Source: Prostheceraeus crozeri
Lineage: Eukaryota > Platyhelminthes > Polycladida > Euryleptidae
DNA length: 64,000 nt
Reading direction: 5' to 3'
Assembly: GCA_907163375.1 (NCBI GenBank)
Contig: CAJQUW010007530.1
Coordinates: forward strand, 744,001 to 808,000
The position numbers were made by a program, and so were the translations under genes. How positions within the stretch are numbered: position 1 is the stretch's first letter; the number at the start of each line of letters is the position of its first letter. The notes under the pieces are model-generated. The model had not been told where the DNA came from. It saw only the letters and a program-made list of their open reading frames with translations, and searched no databases. Below are positions 10,150 through 21,599 of the stretch, piece by piece.

Positions 10150-12228
10150 AAATAGTACTGATAGGAAGTACTTATCAACATACAAAGACTATAAGGTTCA
10201 CACATTACATTATTGAGCAAAGACAGTGGATACACACACAGAGTTAAGACTGATTCGGAAAATTACACAAAACATGTGAGGCAAGGGATTTCAGGTGTGT
10301 TTGAAAAGCTGACAGGGAACATGATTGTAGGGATGAGTGGGGAAGAATGTTTATAATGCCACTTGTGAGGGATAAAGGTGCCCGCCGAAAGCGCTCGGAT
10401 GGTGGATTAGTGGGCTGCATATTTTTAGGCAGCTCATAGTAGGTTTGTCTGAGGTTGTAATTGAGCTGACGTTGTAAGGGTTTATATAAGAGAAAAGCAC
10501 GGGGACAAGTATCGTTAATCATTTTATAGGCTGCGCTTGCAATGATACGAGCACGGCGAACAGACAGCAGCTCGAGCTTAACCTCATCATAATGAGTCCG
10601 ACCGAGATGGGTACGGAGAGGCAAGCGCAAAATATATCTGATGGCTCTGTTTTGTAGAGATTCAAGCCTGTCGGACAGTACTTTGCCAATTCCAGCGAAG
10701 GCGAGGGATCCATATTCCAGGTGTGGCCGAATGTATGTCTTGTATAGTTGAATGAGGAGATCTTTACAGTAGGGAATGTTGGAGCACAAAATACGAAACG
10801 CGTAGAGTTCTCTGTTTATTTTGGAGCATATATGTTTGACGTGATTTTCATACTTCAGGTTATTTGTAAGAACAATACCAAGATGCATGTGGATTTGAGA
10901 GAAAGAAATGAGTTTGTTTTCGAAGGTTATTCCTTTCGGAGCGGGTCTTTTCTTGGACTTGGAGATTAGCATAGATACAGTTTTTGTGGTGTTGAACTTC
11001 ATACCCCATGTTTTGGACCATGCAAGAATGTCTTGAAGAGATTTGTTGACGTACGCAACTGCCATGACAGGATCAGTATGGGAAGCATATATTAATGAAT
11101 CATCCGCGTATGCCATACACTCAACAGGCGGACAGTTTTCGAAGGGTTTGTAATTAACGGCCTTTATGAGAGAGTTAATGAAGAGGGTAAAGAGGGTGGG
11201 TGCAAGAACACTGCCCTGAGGAACACCCGCGGATAGAGGCTTCCATGACGAGAAAGAGTTCCCTACTCTGGTCTGTTGTTGACGATTTGTGAGGTAGTTG
11301 GAAATCCATCCATAGAGGTTACCACGAATACCTGAGGCCAGTAGTCTGTGACGCAAGGCCTCGTGTGGAACTGTACCAAAGGCATTGGATAAATCCAGAA
11401 AGGCAATCGCTGTTGTCTGATTTTTCTCCATGGCTATAGTCCATTTTTGTTGAAGAAGCGCAACTTGCTCTGCTGCAGAATGACCTTTGAGAAAACCAAA
11501 CTGATGTTCGTGCAAAATTTTGTTGTGACAGAGGAAGTTGGATAGTTGGTTGTTTATGATATCTTCCATAACTTTCACAATAGATGACGTCAGGGAGATG
11601 GGACGATAATTGTCAGGGTTGGCATGATCTCCTTTTCGCTTGTATACTGGCACCACTGTGGCCATTTTCCACTCATCAGGTAGTTTGCAGTTTTCTAAGG
11701 ATACGCGATATAGGTGGGACAAAATCGGAGTTAGCTCTGTAGCACATTGGGTAAGAAAAGGGTTGCTCAGTCTGTCCAGCCCAGGGGATTTGGAAGTGTT
11801 AAGTGTGGAAAGTTTTTTGAAAACAACATAGTCAGATTTATTAATATTTGAGATCATGGAATCAGTTGTTGGGGTGCAATCTTCGGTATGGAAGATACGT
11901 GTTTCGTCACCTTGTTGTGCGTCGGAAAATATTTTATTGAAAAGTTCTGCTTTGTCTTTGTTGGAGCGGTAATAGTCGTTATTGTAGCGGAGATCCGGTA
12001 GATTCGGAGGTGCACCAGAAAATTTATAGAGTTGTCCAGCTAGTTTCCAGTATCGTCTAGTAGAAGGAGCAGCTAGAAGTGAGTCAATCTTCTTTCGGTA
12101 TCCTTCGAGACGGATCCTATTGATTTCAGAGCTCAATGCGTTTCGATTGGAGCGATATTGAAGTAGGTCAAATTCAGAATTAGTGCCCTTATATCGAAGG
12201 AATCTAATTAGTGCCCTTTAACTTCTTT
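10150..12228 (-). mobile_element. CR1/Jockey-group LINE, 5'-truncated, RT frame intact
   Basis: Minus-strand non-LTR element cut at its 5' side at about 12228, where the frame enters at GTNSEFDLLQYRSNRNAL. The endonuclease is missing. The 3' untranslated part runs to about 10150, and I see no clear simple-repeat tail. At the truncated end the word AAGGGCACTAATT occurs twice, 27 bp apart (12187-12230). This may be a small duplication made on insertion. Confidence 0.75.
10244..12136 (-). CDS. LINE reverse transcriptase (ORF2 C-terminal part)
   Basis: A 630-residue frame with no stop or shift. In order: TLNTSKSPGLDRLS (about residue 112), VVPVYKRKGDHANPDNYRPI (about 160), HQFGFLKGHSAAEQ, AIAFLDLSNAFGTVPHEAL with the first catalytic Asp, AGVPQGSVLAPTLF, and MAYADDSLIYA with the two catalytic Asp. 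The thumb region and IRPHLEYGSLAFAGIG follow, typical of the CR1/Jockey group. The enzyme would copy element RNA into DNA at a nicked target. It lacks the endonuclease and a promoter, so it is a dead-on-arrival copy. It looks recent because the frame is undamaged. Confidence 0.85.
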   Translation of the reverse strand: MSSEINRIRLEGYRKKIDSLLAAPSTRRYWKLAGQLYKFSGAPPNLPDLRYNNDYYRSNKDKAELFNKIFSDAQQGDETRIFHTEDCTPTTDSMISNINKSDYVVFKKLSTLNTSKSPGLDRLSNPFLTQCATELTPILSHLYRVSLENCKLPDEWKMATVVPVYKRKGDHANPDNYRPISLTSSIVKVMEDIINNQLSNFLCHNKILHEHQFGFLKGHSAAEQVALLQQKWTIAMEKNQTTAIAFLDLSNAFGTVPHEALRHRLLASGIRGNLYGWISNYLTNRQQQTRVGNSFSSWKPLSAGVPQGSVLAPTLFTLFINSLIKAVNYKPFENCPPVECMAYADDSLIYASHTDPVMAVAYVNKSLQDILAWSKTWGMKFNTTKTVSMLISKSKKRPAPKGITFENKLISFSQIHMHLGIVLTNNLKYENHVKHICSKINRELYAFRILCSNIPYCKDLLIQLYKTYIRPHLEYGSLAFAGIGKVLSDRLESLQNRAIRYILRLPLRTHLGRTHYDEVKLELLSVRRARIIASAAYKMINDTCPRAFLLYKPLQRQLNYNLRQTYYELPKNMQPTNPPSERFRRAPLSLTSGIINILPHSSLQSCSLSAFQTHLKSLASHVLCNFPNQS

Positions 12229-12335
12229 CTTTTTTGACTGGTATATATACATGTATGTATGATACCTTGATAATTTAGTCACAATCTCCACCAAGTCACT
12301 AGCACATAAAAACAACGCATGTAGCAGATTCAACT

Positions 12336-13340
12336 TTAACAGCGCGTGTGTCCCCCTCTAGCTCCAATACACTCAGTAATCCGAGATGGCATGAATTCAC
12401 AAAGTTTCTGAATGAAGGATGTTTCAAGGATAAGCCACTGCTCTGTCAGTCTTTCAGAGAGAATCTTCAGGGACACTGGTGGAAGTGAATAGCGGTCTCT
12501 CACTCGCCACCCAAGCTCGTCCCATACTTGTTCAATGGGTAACAAGTCAGGTGAGCGTGCAGGCCAGTCAAGGGTTTGAATGTTCAATCTCCTTAATAGT
12601 GGCAATGACAGCCGAGGAGCGATGTGGTCTTGCGTTGTCGTCTTGGAAGACGAGATCCTCCACCCTGACCACTGGGGCAACAACAGGAAGCATAATTTCA
12701 TTGAGATACCTCTCTCCAGTCAACGTGCCTTTGATGATGACTGCTGTCGTTCGTCCGCCATGCCAAATGCCACCCCACAGCATAACACTTCCACCACCAT
12801 ATCTGTCGTGTTCTTTAATACAGCATGGGGCAAAGCGTTCACCTGGAAGACGATGCACTCGGACACGACCGTCATTGAAATCCAGAGTGAATCTCGATTC
12901 ATCGGTCCACAAGACTTTCTGCCAGTGATGGTCATTCCATGAGCGATGGGCATCACACCAGGCAACTCGTCTTCTGCGGTGCTCAAAACTCAATGGAATT
13001 AGGACAGCTGGTCGTCGCGATTGAATTCCAGCTTCTCGCAATCTTCGGTAAGCCGTTCGAACGCTACAGTCTATATTTGAGACACTCTTCCAGTGTACGA
13101 CTAGCTTTGGGACTGACACAAATCTATTCCTCTTTGCAGCTAAAACTAGACGTGCGTCTGTCCTTCCTGCAGACTTTCTTGGTCGACCAGATCCCTTCTT
13201 CTTTTTAACATCTCCTTCTGCTTTTCATCGACACCACCACCTCCAAACAACGACTCTCGATAGTTGCAGCCTTTCGGCAACACTCGCACAACTTCTACCA
13301 CAACGAATCATTCCAATAGCCATACCTCTGGTAAACTGAT
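12336..13340 (-). pseudogene. Tc1-like transposase, one or two breaks
   Basis: Minus-strand Tc1/mariner transposase. The N-terminal helix-turn-helix region (about 13340-13230) reads TRGMAIGMIRCGRSCASVAE. A stop occurs in the linker, then KKGSGRPRKSAGRTDARL. The catalytic part has KVLWTDESRF (first Asp), VMLWGGI, and VFQDDNARPHRSS (second Asp). After a one-base frameshift near 12590 it continues as DWPARSPDLLPIEQVWDELG with the Glu of a DD34E triad. It ends GARGGHTRC* at 12336. I could not find matching terminal inverted repeats. It is the same subfamily as the copy at 51.7-52.06 kb. Confidence 0.8.
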
Positions 13341-14541
13341 CGCGTGCCACTTTATTTTACAAAAGCTGGATTTCGTGTGCTCGTGTGCTTCGTTAAAGAC
13401 GAACTCGATGAAGCTGTGGCAGTGCAGCTTCACCGTGGCCTCGGGCTTGCATTTGGTTCGCAGCTTTTCGACATGCGAGTCTCCGTAGTCAGATTATTCA
13501 CCTTATTTCATTGACATAAAGGCTACCTTCACTGAGTGTCAGCTCTCATGTTACGAGCATCGAATTATCACTAAATTTTTAAAGTTTGGCAAGAGACATG
13601 GAAATATATGAAGGAATGGAGAAAGTCTATGTCAATAATGCTCCAATTATCCAGTTCAGACAGAGCGAAAGTGGGTTTCTGTAGCCTCAGGACAGATCTT
13701 TCTTTTTTTCTCTAATTTTTTCTTTTTCTCTAATTCTAGAGACCCGATTCGAGTCCCTAGAACACCTTAAAAAATTCTGGTACACAGAAAGATTCCGCCC
13801 TGACTTTGTCTCTGCCGTGGTAATTTTTATTGTCTTTCTTTTTTTCAATTGCTTAATCTATTGTTTGATCAACGATGTAGCGAGATCTGTCCCAGTCCTG
13901 CTACATTGCGATCAACAAGCCAAAAATAAACAGGTATATACTCTCACTGAATTTTCATGACCTACAGTTGTTGTATAAATACCCACTTGTACGAAACGCG
14001 CCGGGTGTCTCTCGCTTGCAGTCTTATTCAATAAAAGTCGTAATAAACTACTGGAGAGAAATTTTTTGATATTTTTCACTTCAAAATTAGCGACCTCCCG
14101 GACGGACGAGTTTACCAAAACAATCTTCTATGTAGAGCTTAACATCGTCTGTCTCTTTGCTGTACCCTCCGGTTGATACGCAACCGGACTTCGCAACTTC
14201 GCACAAATTGGCGTGTTTAATGTTGAACTGACTGCTCATTGTTCGATTGCTACGATATCATGTCAGCAGATTGTGCCATTTCATTATTATTACATGCTAC
14301 GATGCTTCTTTTAAATGCAAACAAAAGAAGAGATGACCTATCTAATTCTGTGAGCGGAACACTTCTTCTCACGATGCTGTGCACATGACGAGCCGCGCTT
14401 TCTGCTACCAGCGACGTATAGCTTTATCAAGCTTTGAGCTGCGAGAGTTACGCGGCCACATAATGAGCCGTACAGCTTGATTACCGCTCGTCAATCGTCA
14501 GACTGGCTGGTTTACTACGTTAGTTCTAAAGATAGGTCATC
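13341..14541. other. Gene-free stretch with a GC-rich, coding-like patch
   Basis: Mostly unassigned. At 13370-13495 the minus strand has a GC-rich open stretch of about 45 codons with GC-ending codons (DYGDSHVEKLRTKCKPEATV... to KIKWHA). It stands out from the AT-rich surroundings. A small hairpin CCGGTTGATACGCAACCGG lies near 14170. The last 180 bp, next to the P-like element, are rich in AGCTTT/AAGCT words. Confidence 0.4.
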
Positions 14542-14548
14542 CCATAGC

Positions 14549-17500
14549 CAGGGAACCCTAGTTGGCTGCGCTACGCTTCGCCAAGGAACGGACACTGCAA
14601 ATTTGCCGCCTACAGGATGAGGCCGATTGCATTACTTGATATTTAAATGAAAATAACGTTACTTGTGCCAACAAAATTCATCTTAATGAAATCATCAGAA
14701 TGAATAGTAGTCCAAATATCATAAAAATGAACAAGGAGAGGAAAGCACACAAATCTATCGATCTGAACATGAGAATTTCAATTTTTTGCGGTTAGTAGCT
14801 CGAAAGGTCGTGTCATTCACTTCTTTAGAAAAATTCTTCAGGAAAGTATTGAATACATGACGCAGAATAGCAAGTGCTAGACATCTCTTGGTATGGCCAT
14901 TTGGGCATTCACCAGTCAGTATATGATGATATCGATGATCATTCGTGACAGTATTTACGGTGAGAAGTGAAAGCGAAGCTGCAACTTCTTGAGAATAGAA
15001 TATATGCTTCATATATTTTTGATCATCTTTAAGATGGCCAAAAATGTGGTAAGCTATTGCACACAGAGTGAAGACAAAGACAGACGGATATTTCAATCCT
15101 CCACGATTGCGAAGCTCAACCAGTAATGTATCCGATTCTTCAATGGTACTCACATCGTTGATGATGTCGAATGCTCCATCTTCAATCAATTCCACTTTAC
15201 AGCAACTGCATTTCATACTTTTGTTCAAAAAACATGAAACATATCCTCCGATGAAGAGAATGATATTTTTGTCACTTGATGGAAATTGTGAAATGTCAGG
15301 AAATGTAGGTACAGGAAAAAGCAAAAGCATCGACTGTTCCTCGTCGTGAGAAGTATCAAACATTTTCAAGTCATTTAGTTTGAAATCATGGTGTTTAAGA
15401 AGTGTAGAAATGCGAATTTTCTTTTCAGCCTCGAAGATTTGACGGACGGAAACCAAATAATTTCCACCATGAAATTGGCGGTATCTACCAAATCTCCGCT
15501 CAATCCAGTCGTTAACAAAAACACCAGGGAAAACAGTTGCGAAAATACCATTCTATCATAGCAAATAAGTTGACATTTTTGACATTGTAAAGCAACACGT
15601 TCTTACTGCCAAAAAAGTGGGCTTCGTTAGACCCGGACGACAAGAACGTTCCCACTGAAGAAAGAAATTCCCATAGCAAATTAGCAATTGAAGTCTTTCA
15701 TCATTTTTTTGAATAGGATTTGCCATCGATAAACGTTTATGTTGGGGAACGTATGTTCCGAATTGTCCATTGATTATGAATCAATTCCCAAAAGATAATA
15801 ACACCAGGCGAAAGACCATAAAACTTGGCCGCTGAAACAGTACTTAAGCGTCATGAACAGCTTCCTGTTAACAGTATTACTATCAACACAACAAGCAATT
15901 ATACGGATTCCAATTGAGTTCAGAAGGGTGAGAACATGAACAAAATATCCATGTAAATCATCTGAAGATAATCATCGAGTTGGTATCAATGAAACGACAT
16001 CTTGCTAATGACCACACATAGATTTTATCAAGAATGCTGTGACAGTACTGGCCAATTCAACTGTGTTATCGCCACGACCATAAACCTTCCCGCCACTAAA
16101 TTCCATCTTTTTATTGGCATGAATTTCATCGATATTGATAATCATTGTTCTTTCCTTTTCACATAGGTCACTTGTTTTTATTCGAAGATAGTTGACTAAG
16201 TCCGTATCCGACGGACTGTTACTGAAGCTCGAAGACAATCGTCGTAAATGTCTGCTACACGTTAGTGTTAATGACCCACTTTCACGCGAAAATTCGTACG
16301 TTGAAGAACTCAAATTTTGAATAAGATAAGTCAAAGATAACATCTGAGTGGAGTATTCAAGCTTATCATGCATAAGCAGCCGAATCTGTTCCAATGAAAA
16401 AGAAATTTTCGAATACTTATCCGAATCATTAGTTTCTTCAAAACGAGAAAGTAATTTTTCACAGTTGACAATAATCTGCTCAAAATAACGCAATTCATTT
16501 GATGTTTCTTGGGAGTATTCCTTGTGCTTCAGATATGACAAAATGTTCTCAATGTCACGAAAGGTCGTTATCTTGTTTTGCGGTATCTTGTTGCGGTATA
16601 AAGTCCAAATCATCGACGATTTTGCCGTCCAGACTAATAATGAATGTCAGATCTTCTTTTATCAATAATGATTTTGTAATAACAGGAATACCGAAGTCAT
16701 CAATCGCATACATAATAAACACGATCTTCATTTCAGTGAAATTCTTAATAAATGAGGATAAATGTGGAGGTAGAGTGTAATTCAACAAATCAGCCGATGA
16801 ATTTAAATTGTTGCTTTCAAAATATGCAGACGTCAGCCTCCACCTTCTCCGCATCCCGAAGTCGTCTATTTTCTGCTGATGAAGTCGATGGTCTCTCACA
16901 TGGAACATTTTGAGATAAGTATGTAGGAAGATTAGGAAATAACGTGGGTATAGCTGCATCTTTTAAGCGTAGTTTTATCAGTTTTTGAGGTTCATCACTA
17001 GTCACTGTTCTTTTCCTCCATTGGTTTATATCCGTAGAATCCCGTATATACATATCCGACGTAAAATGGTTTGGGCACACTCGAAAAGAAATTTTCGGAT
17101 TCGATCGCAGTGAATGTAAGTATTCATCAGGCCAAACACGAGGAATAGATTTAATCCATTGCTCTAATCGATTATCTGAAGGTGGTGGAAATCTGTGAAG
17201 ATGAAGGGCTCCTTTAGGGTTAGTTAAATATCCAGTTTTGCACGACGGGACACAACACTTGAAAGGCATCTTATCATCACTGACACTGAATGCGGAAATG
17301 AGGCAAATGACAGTCGAATGTTGAGAAAGTGCTACAAATAAGGATAATTATCGATCGTCTATCTTCAATACTAAACGAATGATCGTGAGGTTAGTCAACA
17401 GCGTCATCCAAGCGTCTGCGCGTCGATACACTATGCATACCGTGCACACTATTAATCTTATTGTTGCATTTTGGTATGACAATTTTCTGATCAGCTTGCG

Positions 17501-17602
17501 AATGAAAGAATCAGTCGGCCTCATTTTGTAGGCGTGAATGAAATTGACAGAGGTAGTGTCCGTTCCTTGGCGAAGCGTAGCGCAGCCAACTAGGGTTCCC
17601 TG
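14549..17602. mobile_element. P/THAP-type DNA transposon with 48-bp perfect TIRs
   Basis: The ends are perfect inverted repeats of 48 bp (14549-14596 and 17555-17602), starting CAGGGAACCCTAGTTGGCTG. Weaker inverted similarity continues to about 90 bp (CCTACAGGATGAGGCCGATTG on the left versus its inverse on the right). The flanks are CCATAGC at 14542-14548 and 17603-17609, a perfect 7-bp direct repeat. P elements usually make 8 bp. The total is 3,054 bp with a single minus-strand transposase gene. It sits in the 15.3-kb host intron, within AGCT-rich repeat sequence. Confidence 0.85.
14755..17269 (-). pseudogene. P-like (THAP9-type) transposase, broken
   Basis: The N-terminus (17269-16817) is a THAP zinc finger: MPFKCCVPSCKTGY, a conserved Pro, W, FRVCPNHF as the second half of the C2CH site, and a DAAIPTLFPN end that matches the AVPTxF box. 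A one-base shift leads into EMKIVFIMYAIDDFGIPVIT, then SSSTYEFSRESGSLTLTCSR and HLRRLSSSFSNSPSD, a P-like linker region, followed by INIDEIHANKKMEFSGGKVY with the D-E-I-H catalytic start. After stops near 16006 and 15965 it continues as GYFVHVLTLLNSIGIRIIAC and CVDSNTVNRKLF (second catalytic region). The last open part is 15456-14755, with FIGGYVSCFLNKSMKCSCCK. Some breaks could be introns, which P elements do have. Confidence 0.8.
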
Positions 17603-17960
17603 CCATAGCTCTAGCTTTGAGCTATGATAATTGAGAGAGGAATTATCAAAGCTCGAAGCTAGCTGTGACAAGCTACCACGGCACAGCTGGAGCTACTAGT
17701 GTGGCCGCTCCGATTGAAACACACACAAACATTTTCACAGCGCGGCTCAAAAGCTCGTCAAGTGGCCTTTCCCTTATCCGACCATCAATAGTGTGTTTTC
17801 GTTCATGTTGTACGTGGCCGCTCGCGTTCCTCTGTTTATGAGGATCGCATCCTCAGTTGGAAAGTGTTGACCTCAGGAATTACTACTTGATATCAAAACG
17901 TTGCAAGTTTGCAACAGATAAATCTATCGCAAAAAGTCTGTTAAATTCATATTCAAATAC
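17603..17960. repeat. AGCT-rich repeat flanking the P-like element
   Basis: Short palindromic AGCT words (AGCTTTGAGCT, CGAAGCTAGCT) continue on both sides of the P-like element, with ATCAAAGCTCGAAGCTAGC and GTGGCCGCTC on the right. The P-like element appears to have landed in an older, unnamed repeat. I could not define its ends. Confidence 0.35.
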
Positions 17961-18155
17961 CTGCTGTCATCGTCATTTGGACTTTCTTTCTCATTGTGCA
18001 ATCCGTCTGTAATTGCATTGGCATCTTCTTTCTCCCATAACGGATCTTCTCCATCGATCACTAACTCGCCATGTGTGTCCACACGATCAGGGAAATTGAG
18101 CAGATCGGATGAAAATTGTAGTTCCACTTCATATTCCCGCTGTCCAGCTTGAAAT
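17961..18155 (-). CDS. Host gene, exon 8
   Basis: Acceptor TTTTTCTACAG, donor AGCAG|GTATTTG. It starts with one base completing the Arg codon left by exon 7, then reads FQAGQREYEVELQFSSDLL and NFPDRVDTHGELV, and ends in an acidic stretch NEKESPNDDDS. It ends with two bases (AG). The first part still looks like a folded beta strand (EYEVELQF); the second is acidic and probably disordered. The phases match both neighbours, which is the main evidence that these are exons of one gene. Confidence 0.8.
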
Positions 18156-18464
18156 CTGTAGAAAAATAGAGACCAGTTCTCATTGAAATGACAGCTTGAC
18201 ATTTTACAATCTTACAGGAAATTCAGTGGAAGGGCGATTAAAACGCATCATGTTATAAAGCAATAAAAACATTTATTTTAAAACATGCATTAGCAGATCT
18301 AATCATGAGATATTCCAATCCGCACTACCTTTTGGTAGAAAACGCAGAGTTTGAGACTGCCAAATGTATTAAAGTTGTGCAGCATTCATCCCAAATTTTC
18401 GCCACAATAGCCTTACATACATTCAATGCGGAGATTAAAAATCAGAGGGATCTCCTTATCATAG

Positions 18465-20130
18465 AGCATATTAGGAAGAGTGGTAACTCCGCATTTATTA
18501 AATCCCCAAGGTGTATACACCTTCGATTTTACTAAATGAACTCGAGGTGAATACAGTTGGGTATTGCTACCAAATGTGAGATATGCAAATGTTTGAAGTT
18601 TTGAAGAAATTACCACGGAATTGACTGGTCATGATAGTAATACAGAAGGAATTATTGTATTTTACAGATTCTCCGTATCATGACAGCTTTGGAGAGGTAA
18701 TGTTTGTTATATTAGCAATTCGATGGGTTGCTACTTTCATGCTCAACCTTGAGGGTGTATTTTCTTAAACGTGTTCATATCACAAGGAACCTGCCACTGG
18801 CAGCAAAATAGCTTAATCAAAGACAGTGATTTCAATTAACTTTAATGAACACTTTTTAAAAACTGCTCAAATAATTTTTTGACCGCAGGAACGAAATCTC
18901 GGCAAAAAACCGAATCTATTGACATAAAAATTTTCACTGTATACTGATACTTTTATGAGTCGACACTCTACCTATATATAATTACTCTGTGGTCCTTATT
19001 CTTGACAGTATGCATGAGTATAATCGCATCAACCGTGTGCAAAACGATCATGTCTAATTTTATTGCATGTAATGATGCCTTCCTGTGATGTGTGAGAATT
19101 TCCACAGGATTCCCATGGAGATTCGTTGTGGTGTGGGAATGAAAAAGTCGCGTCACACGGCAACTCTGTCTTATCCTAGCTATGTTTGATCTCAGGCCCG
19201 ATCACGGCATTTATGTAGATAAAAAGACTACTCTTTTTGGAAGCAGAAACATCAGTGATTGAAATAACCAGCAGAATACAAACCATAAAGTAAGTATACT
19301 AGGTAGAGTGGCAAATCCGCATTTATTAAATTCCCAATGTGTATACACTTTCGATTTTATTAAATGAACTCGAGGGGTATGCAGTCGGAATTGTTTCCAA
19401 ATGTGAGATATGCACATTTATGCAGTTTTGAAGAAATTGCCACGAAATTGAGTGATAATGACAGTACAATGCAGAAGGAAGTGATAGTATTTTAGATCCT
19501 CCGTGTCATGACAGCCTTGGAGAGGTAATGTTTGTTAAATTAGCAATTCGATGGGTTCCTATTGCTTTCATGCTGAACCTCAAGAGAATCTTCTTAAGAG
19601 TGATCATATCACAAGCAACCTGCCACTGGCAGAGCTAAATAACAGAGTCAAAGACAATGATTCCAATTAACTTTGAAAGATGTGAATGGGTCCACATCAC
19701 CATTCAGATTCAAGAAGTGAAACATTAATTTAGTGAATCATAAATTCATGATGAAAATTGAATTGAAAACATGAGATTTCAGCCACGACAGCACAATAAA
19801 ATCTCGACTTTTTCATGAAAACTTCCATTATAATGTCGTTCATTAGATTTCCTTAATCATCAGCATAATTTCCACTTAGCTACGATGCTTGTCTGCAAAT
19901 ATTCATTCCTTTTGATATCCAACTTGTTTCATACTACTTTTAACGGGGCGTCATGTCGGTAGTATTTAAATTGGCAAAAATTCAGCTTTTGCCAAAAGCA
20001 AAAATTCAAAACTTTAAATAATTTTTTGGACCACAGGAACGTAATCTCCTCAGAAAACTGAATATTTTCATATGAAAATTTTCATCGTGTACAAACATTT
20101 TGAGTCGACACCTACATACTTACTCTGTGA
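18465..20130. repeat. Diverged tandem duplication of about 0.5 kb
   Basis: Shared landmarks in order: CCGCATTTATTAAAT, GTGTATACAC, TTCGATTTTA, AAATGAACTCGAGG, AAATGTGAGATATGCA, GTCATGACAGC/ATCATGACAGC, GGAGAGGTAATGTTTGTTA, TTAGCAATTCGATGGGTT, CCTGCCACTGGCAG. Then, after the extra segment in the second copy, AATAATTTTTTG...CAGGAACG and GAGTCGACAC. No flanking signature of a known transposon was found. Confidence 0.65.
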
Positions 20131-20639
20131 TACAAACGTCCTTTACAACGTGAACAGAAGCTAAGGGGCTGGGTTCTTACGATAATCATTTTCAGTGGAT
20201 ATTTTTGGCTTCACAAAGCGCTTGAGTGTTTGGTGTTATGTGACAACAAGCTAGAATTACAAGGAAAAATACATTGCAGAAGATGTCTGGATTGAAATAT
20301 CTGGTTTTAACTGTGAATCCTCTTGATGAAGTTCCAGACCATTTTTCGAATGATGTAGGCATCTTCTAGATCTCAACATCGATTACAAGGTCGGTGGTAT
20401 TCTACTCAGGAACCAATCATTTGATGAACGGATTTCACTTTCATTAATTGTTTGGGCTAAGAATCACATTCAGGGATTAGTGTAGAAATAAAAGACAATT
20501 TAGATGAGGTGAAACCATTATAGCTGCTGATTAACAATGCATCCACAGCAACCTTTGTAGCACATCGAAGTTATTAGTCCCTTAACCACGGCATTGAGAG
20601 ACCTATGGGCGAAGATTCACGGATGAATATTACATAATG

Positions 20640-21085
20640 ATTGTAAATAGAATGATTAAATATTGAGTTGCATCCTCAGTTGAAAAATGGGAACAGACAT
20701 GAACAGCTGCTATTTCATCCAATATCAGGAATCATCAGCAAGTCTAGTTCACATCTCTCAGCATCAACAAAACTCCCTATTTACAGTTGCAGTCATGCCC
20801 GCGTAAATCTGAGATTTGCAACTAGCAAGTTAATGAAATTTCGAAGGACATTCACTAAATATCACTTTAAACACATTACAGGCAAATCGCTTAAGTTAGT
20901 GCGCTTGAAATAATTAATAAATGCTGCTTTTTGCAAACATAATGCAAATAGAATAATTAAACATTGAGTTGCATCCTTAGTTGAAAAATGGGAGCATATC
21001 TAAATAGTTGTCATTTCATCTAATAACAGGAATCATCAACAGGTTCTTTCAACATCGGCACAACTCTCCATATACAATGATTGAA
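20640..21085. repeat. Diverged tandem duplication of about 150 bp
   Basis: 20640-20790 and 20933-21085 share AATAGAAT.ATTAAA.ATTGAG, TTGCATCCT.AGTTGAAAAA and TTCATC.AATA.CAGGAATCA, with an offset of about 293 bp. The family is unknown. Confidence 0.6.
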
Positions 21086-21599
21086 TGTGGTGCATGTTAT
21101 GGTGTGCGTAGTTGTCGATTCGCATCAACATGTGGGTAAAACCCAATAAACCAATACGCCATGTACAGCGTACTCACTTGTCATCAGTTTTTCAACTTTG
21201 TCGACCATTCACTTTAGTATCTAGGTCCACCTTAAAAAGACCAGACGAAAGATCTCGGAGGAATTTTATATTTCTTTTGTGATTTCTTAAATATGATTTC
21301 GAAGCAACTGGTAGCTCTTTTCCTTTAGAAAATTACTTCACTGAACAAATGTTTTTCTTACTTAAAAAATCAGAACTTAAAGTTTCAATGCAGCTATTAT
21401 ATACGCATTTGTGGCGACTGTGCTGTCTAAAAGCGACCACTGATGCGATTGCTCAATAAGAACAGATTCCTTAACCAATAGAGGTATTCTAAACAAACTT
21501 GCAATGAGGAACTTTACCTACCCTATGCCTTGTCAATGAAGATAATCATGTTTGGGCTGAATGAGGTTGACTAAATGAGGCTAACATTTACTCGCTTAC

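Larger units (their letters stand above)
18156..21599. other. Host intron with local tandem duplications
   Basis: No gene. Two pairs of direct duplications fill much of it. Copy A is 18465-18990 and copy B is 19293-20130; their left parts are 829 bp apart and their right parts 1,150 bp apart, because copy B holds about 320 extra bases. A second pair is 20640-20790 and 20933-21085. The copies differ by many substitutions, so they are old. Confidence 0.6.

Noticed and set aside
12479-12942. Two plus-strand frames of 120-149 codons
   Set aside because: They are shadows of the minus-strand Tc1 transposase, whose catalytic motifs are unambiguous.
20722-20760. CTGATGA followed by GAAA on the minus strand (hammerhead candidate)
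   Set aside because: Stem I does not pair and stem III fails; the motif is also missing from the duplicate copy at 21.03 kb.
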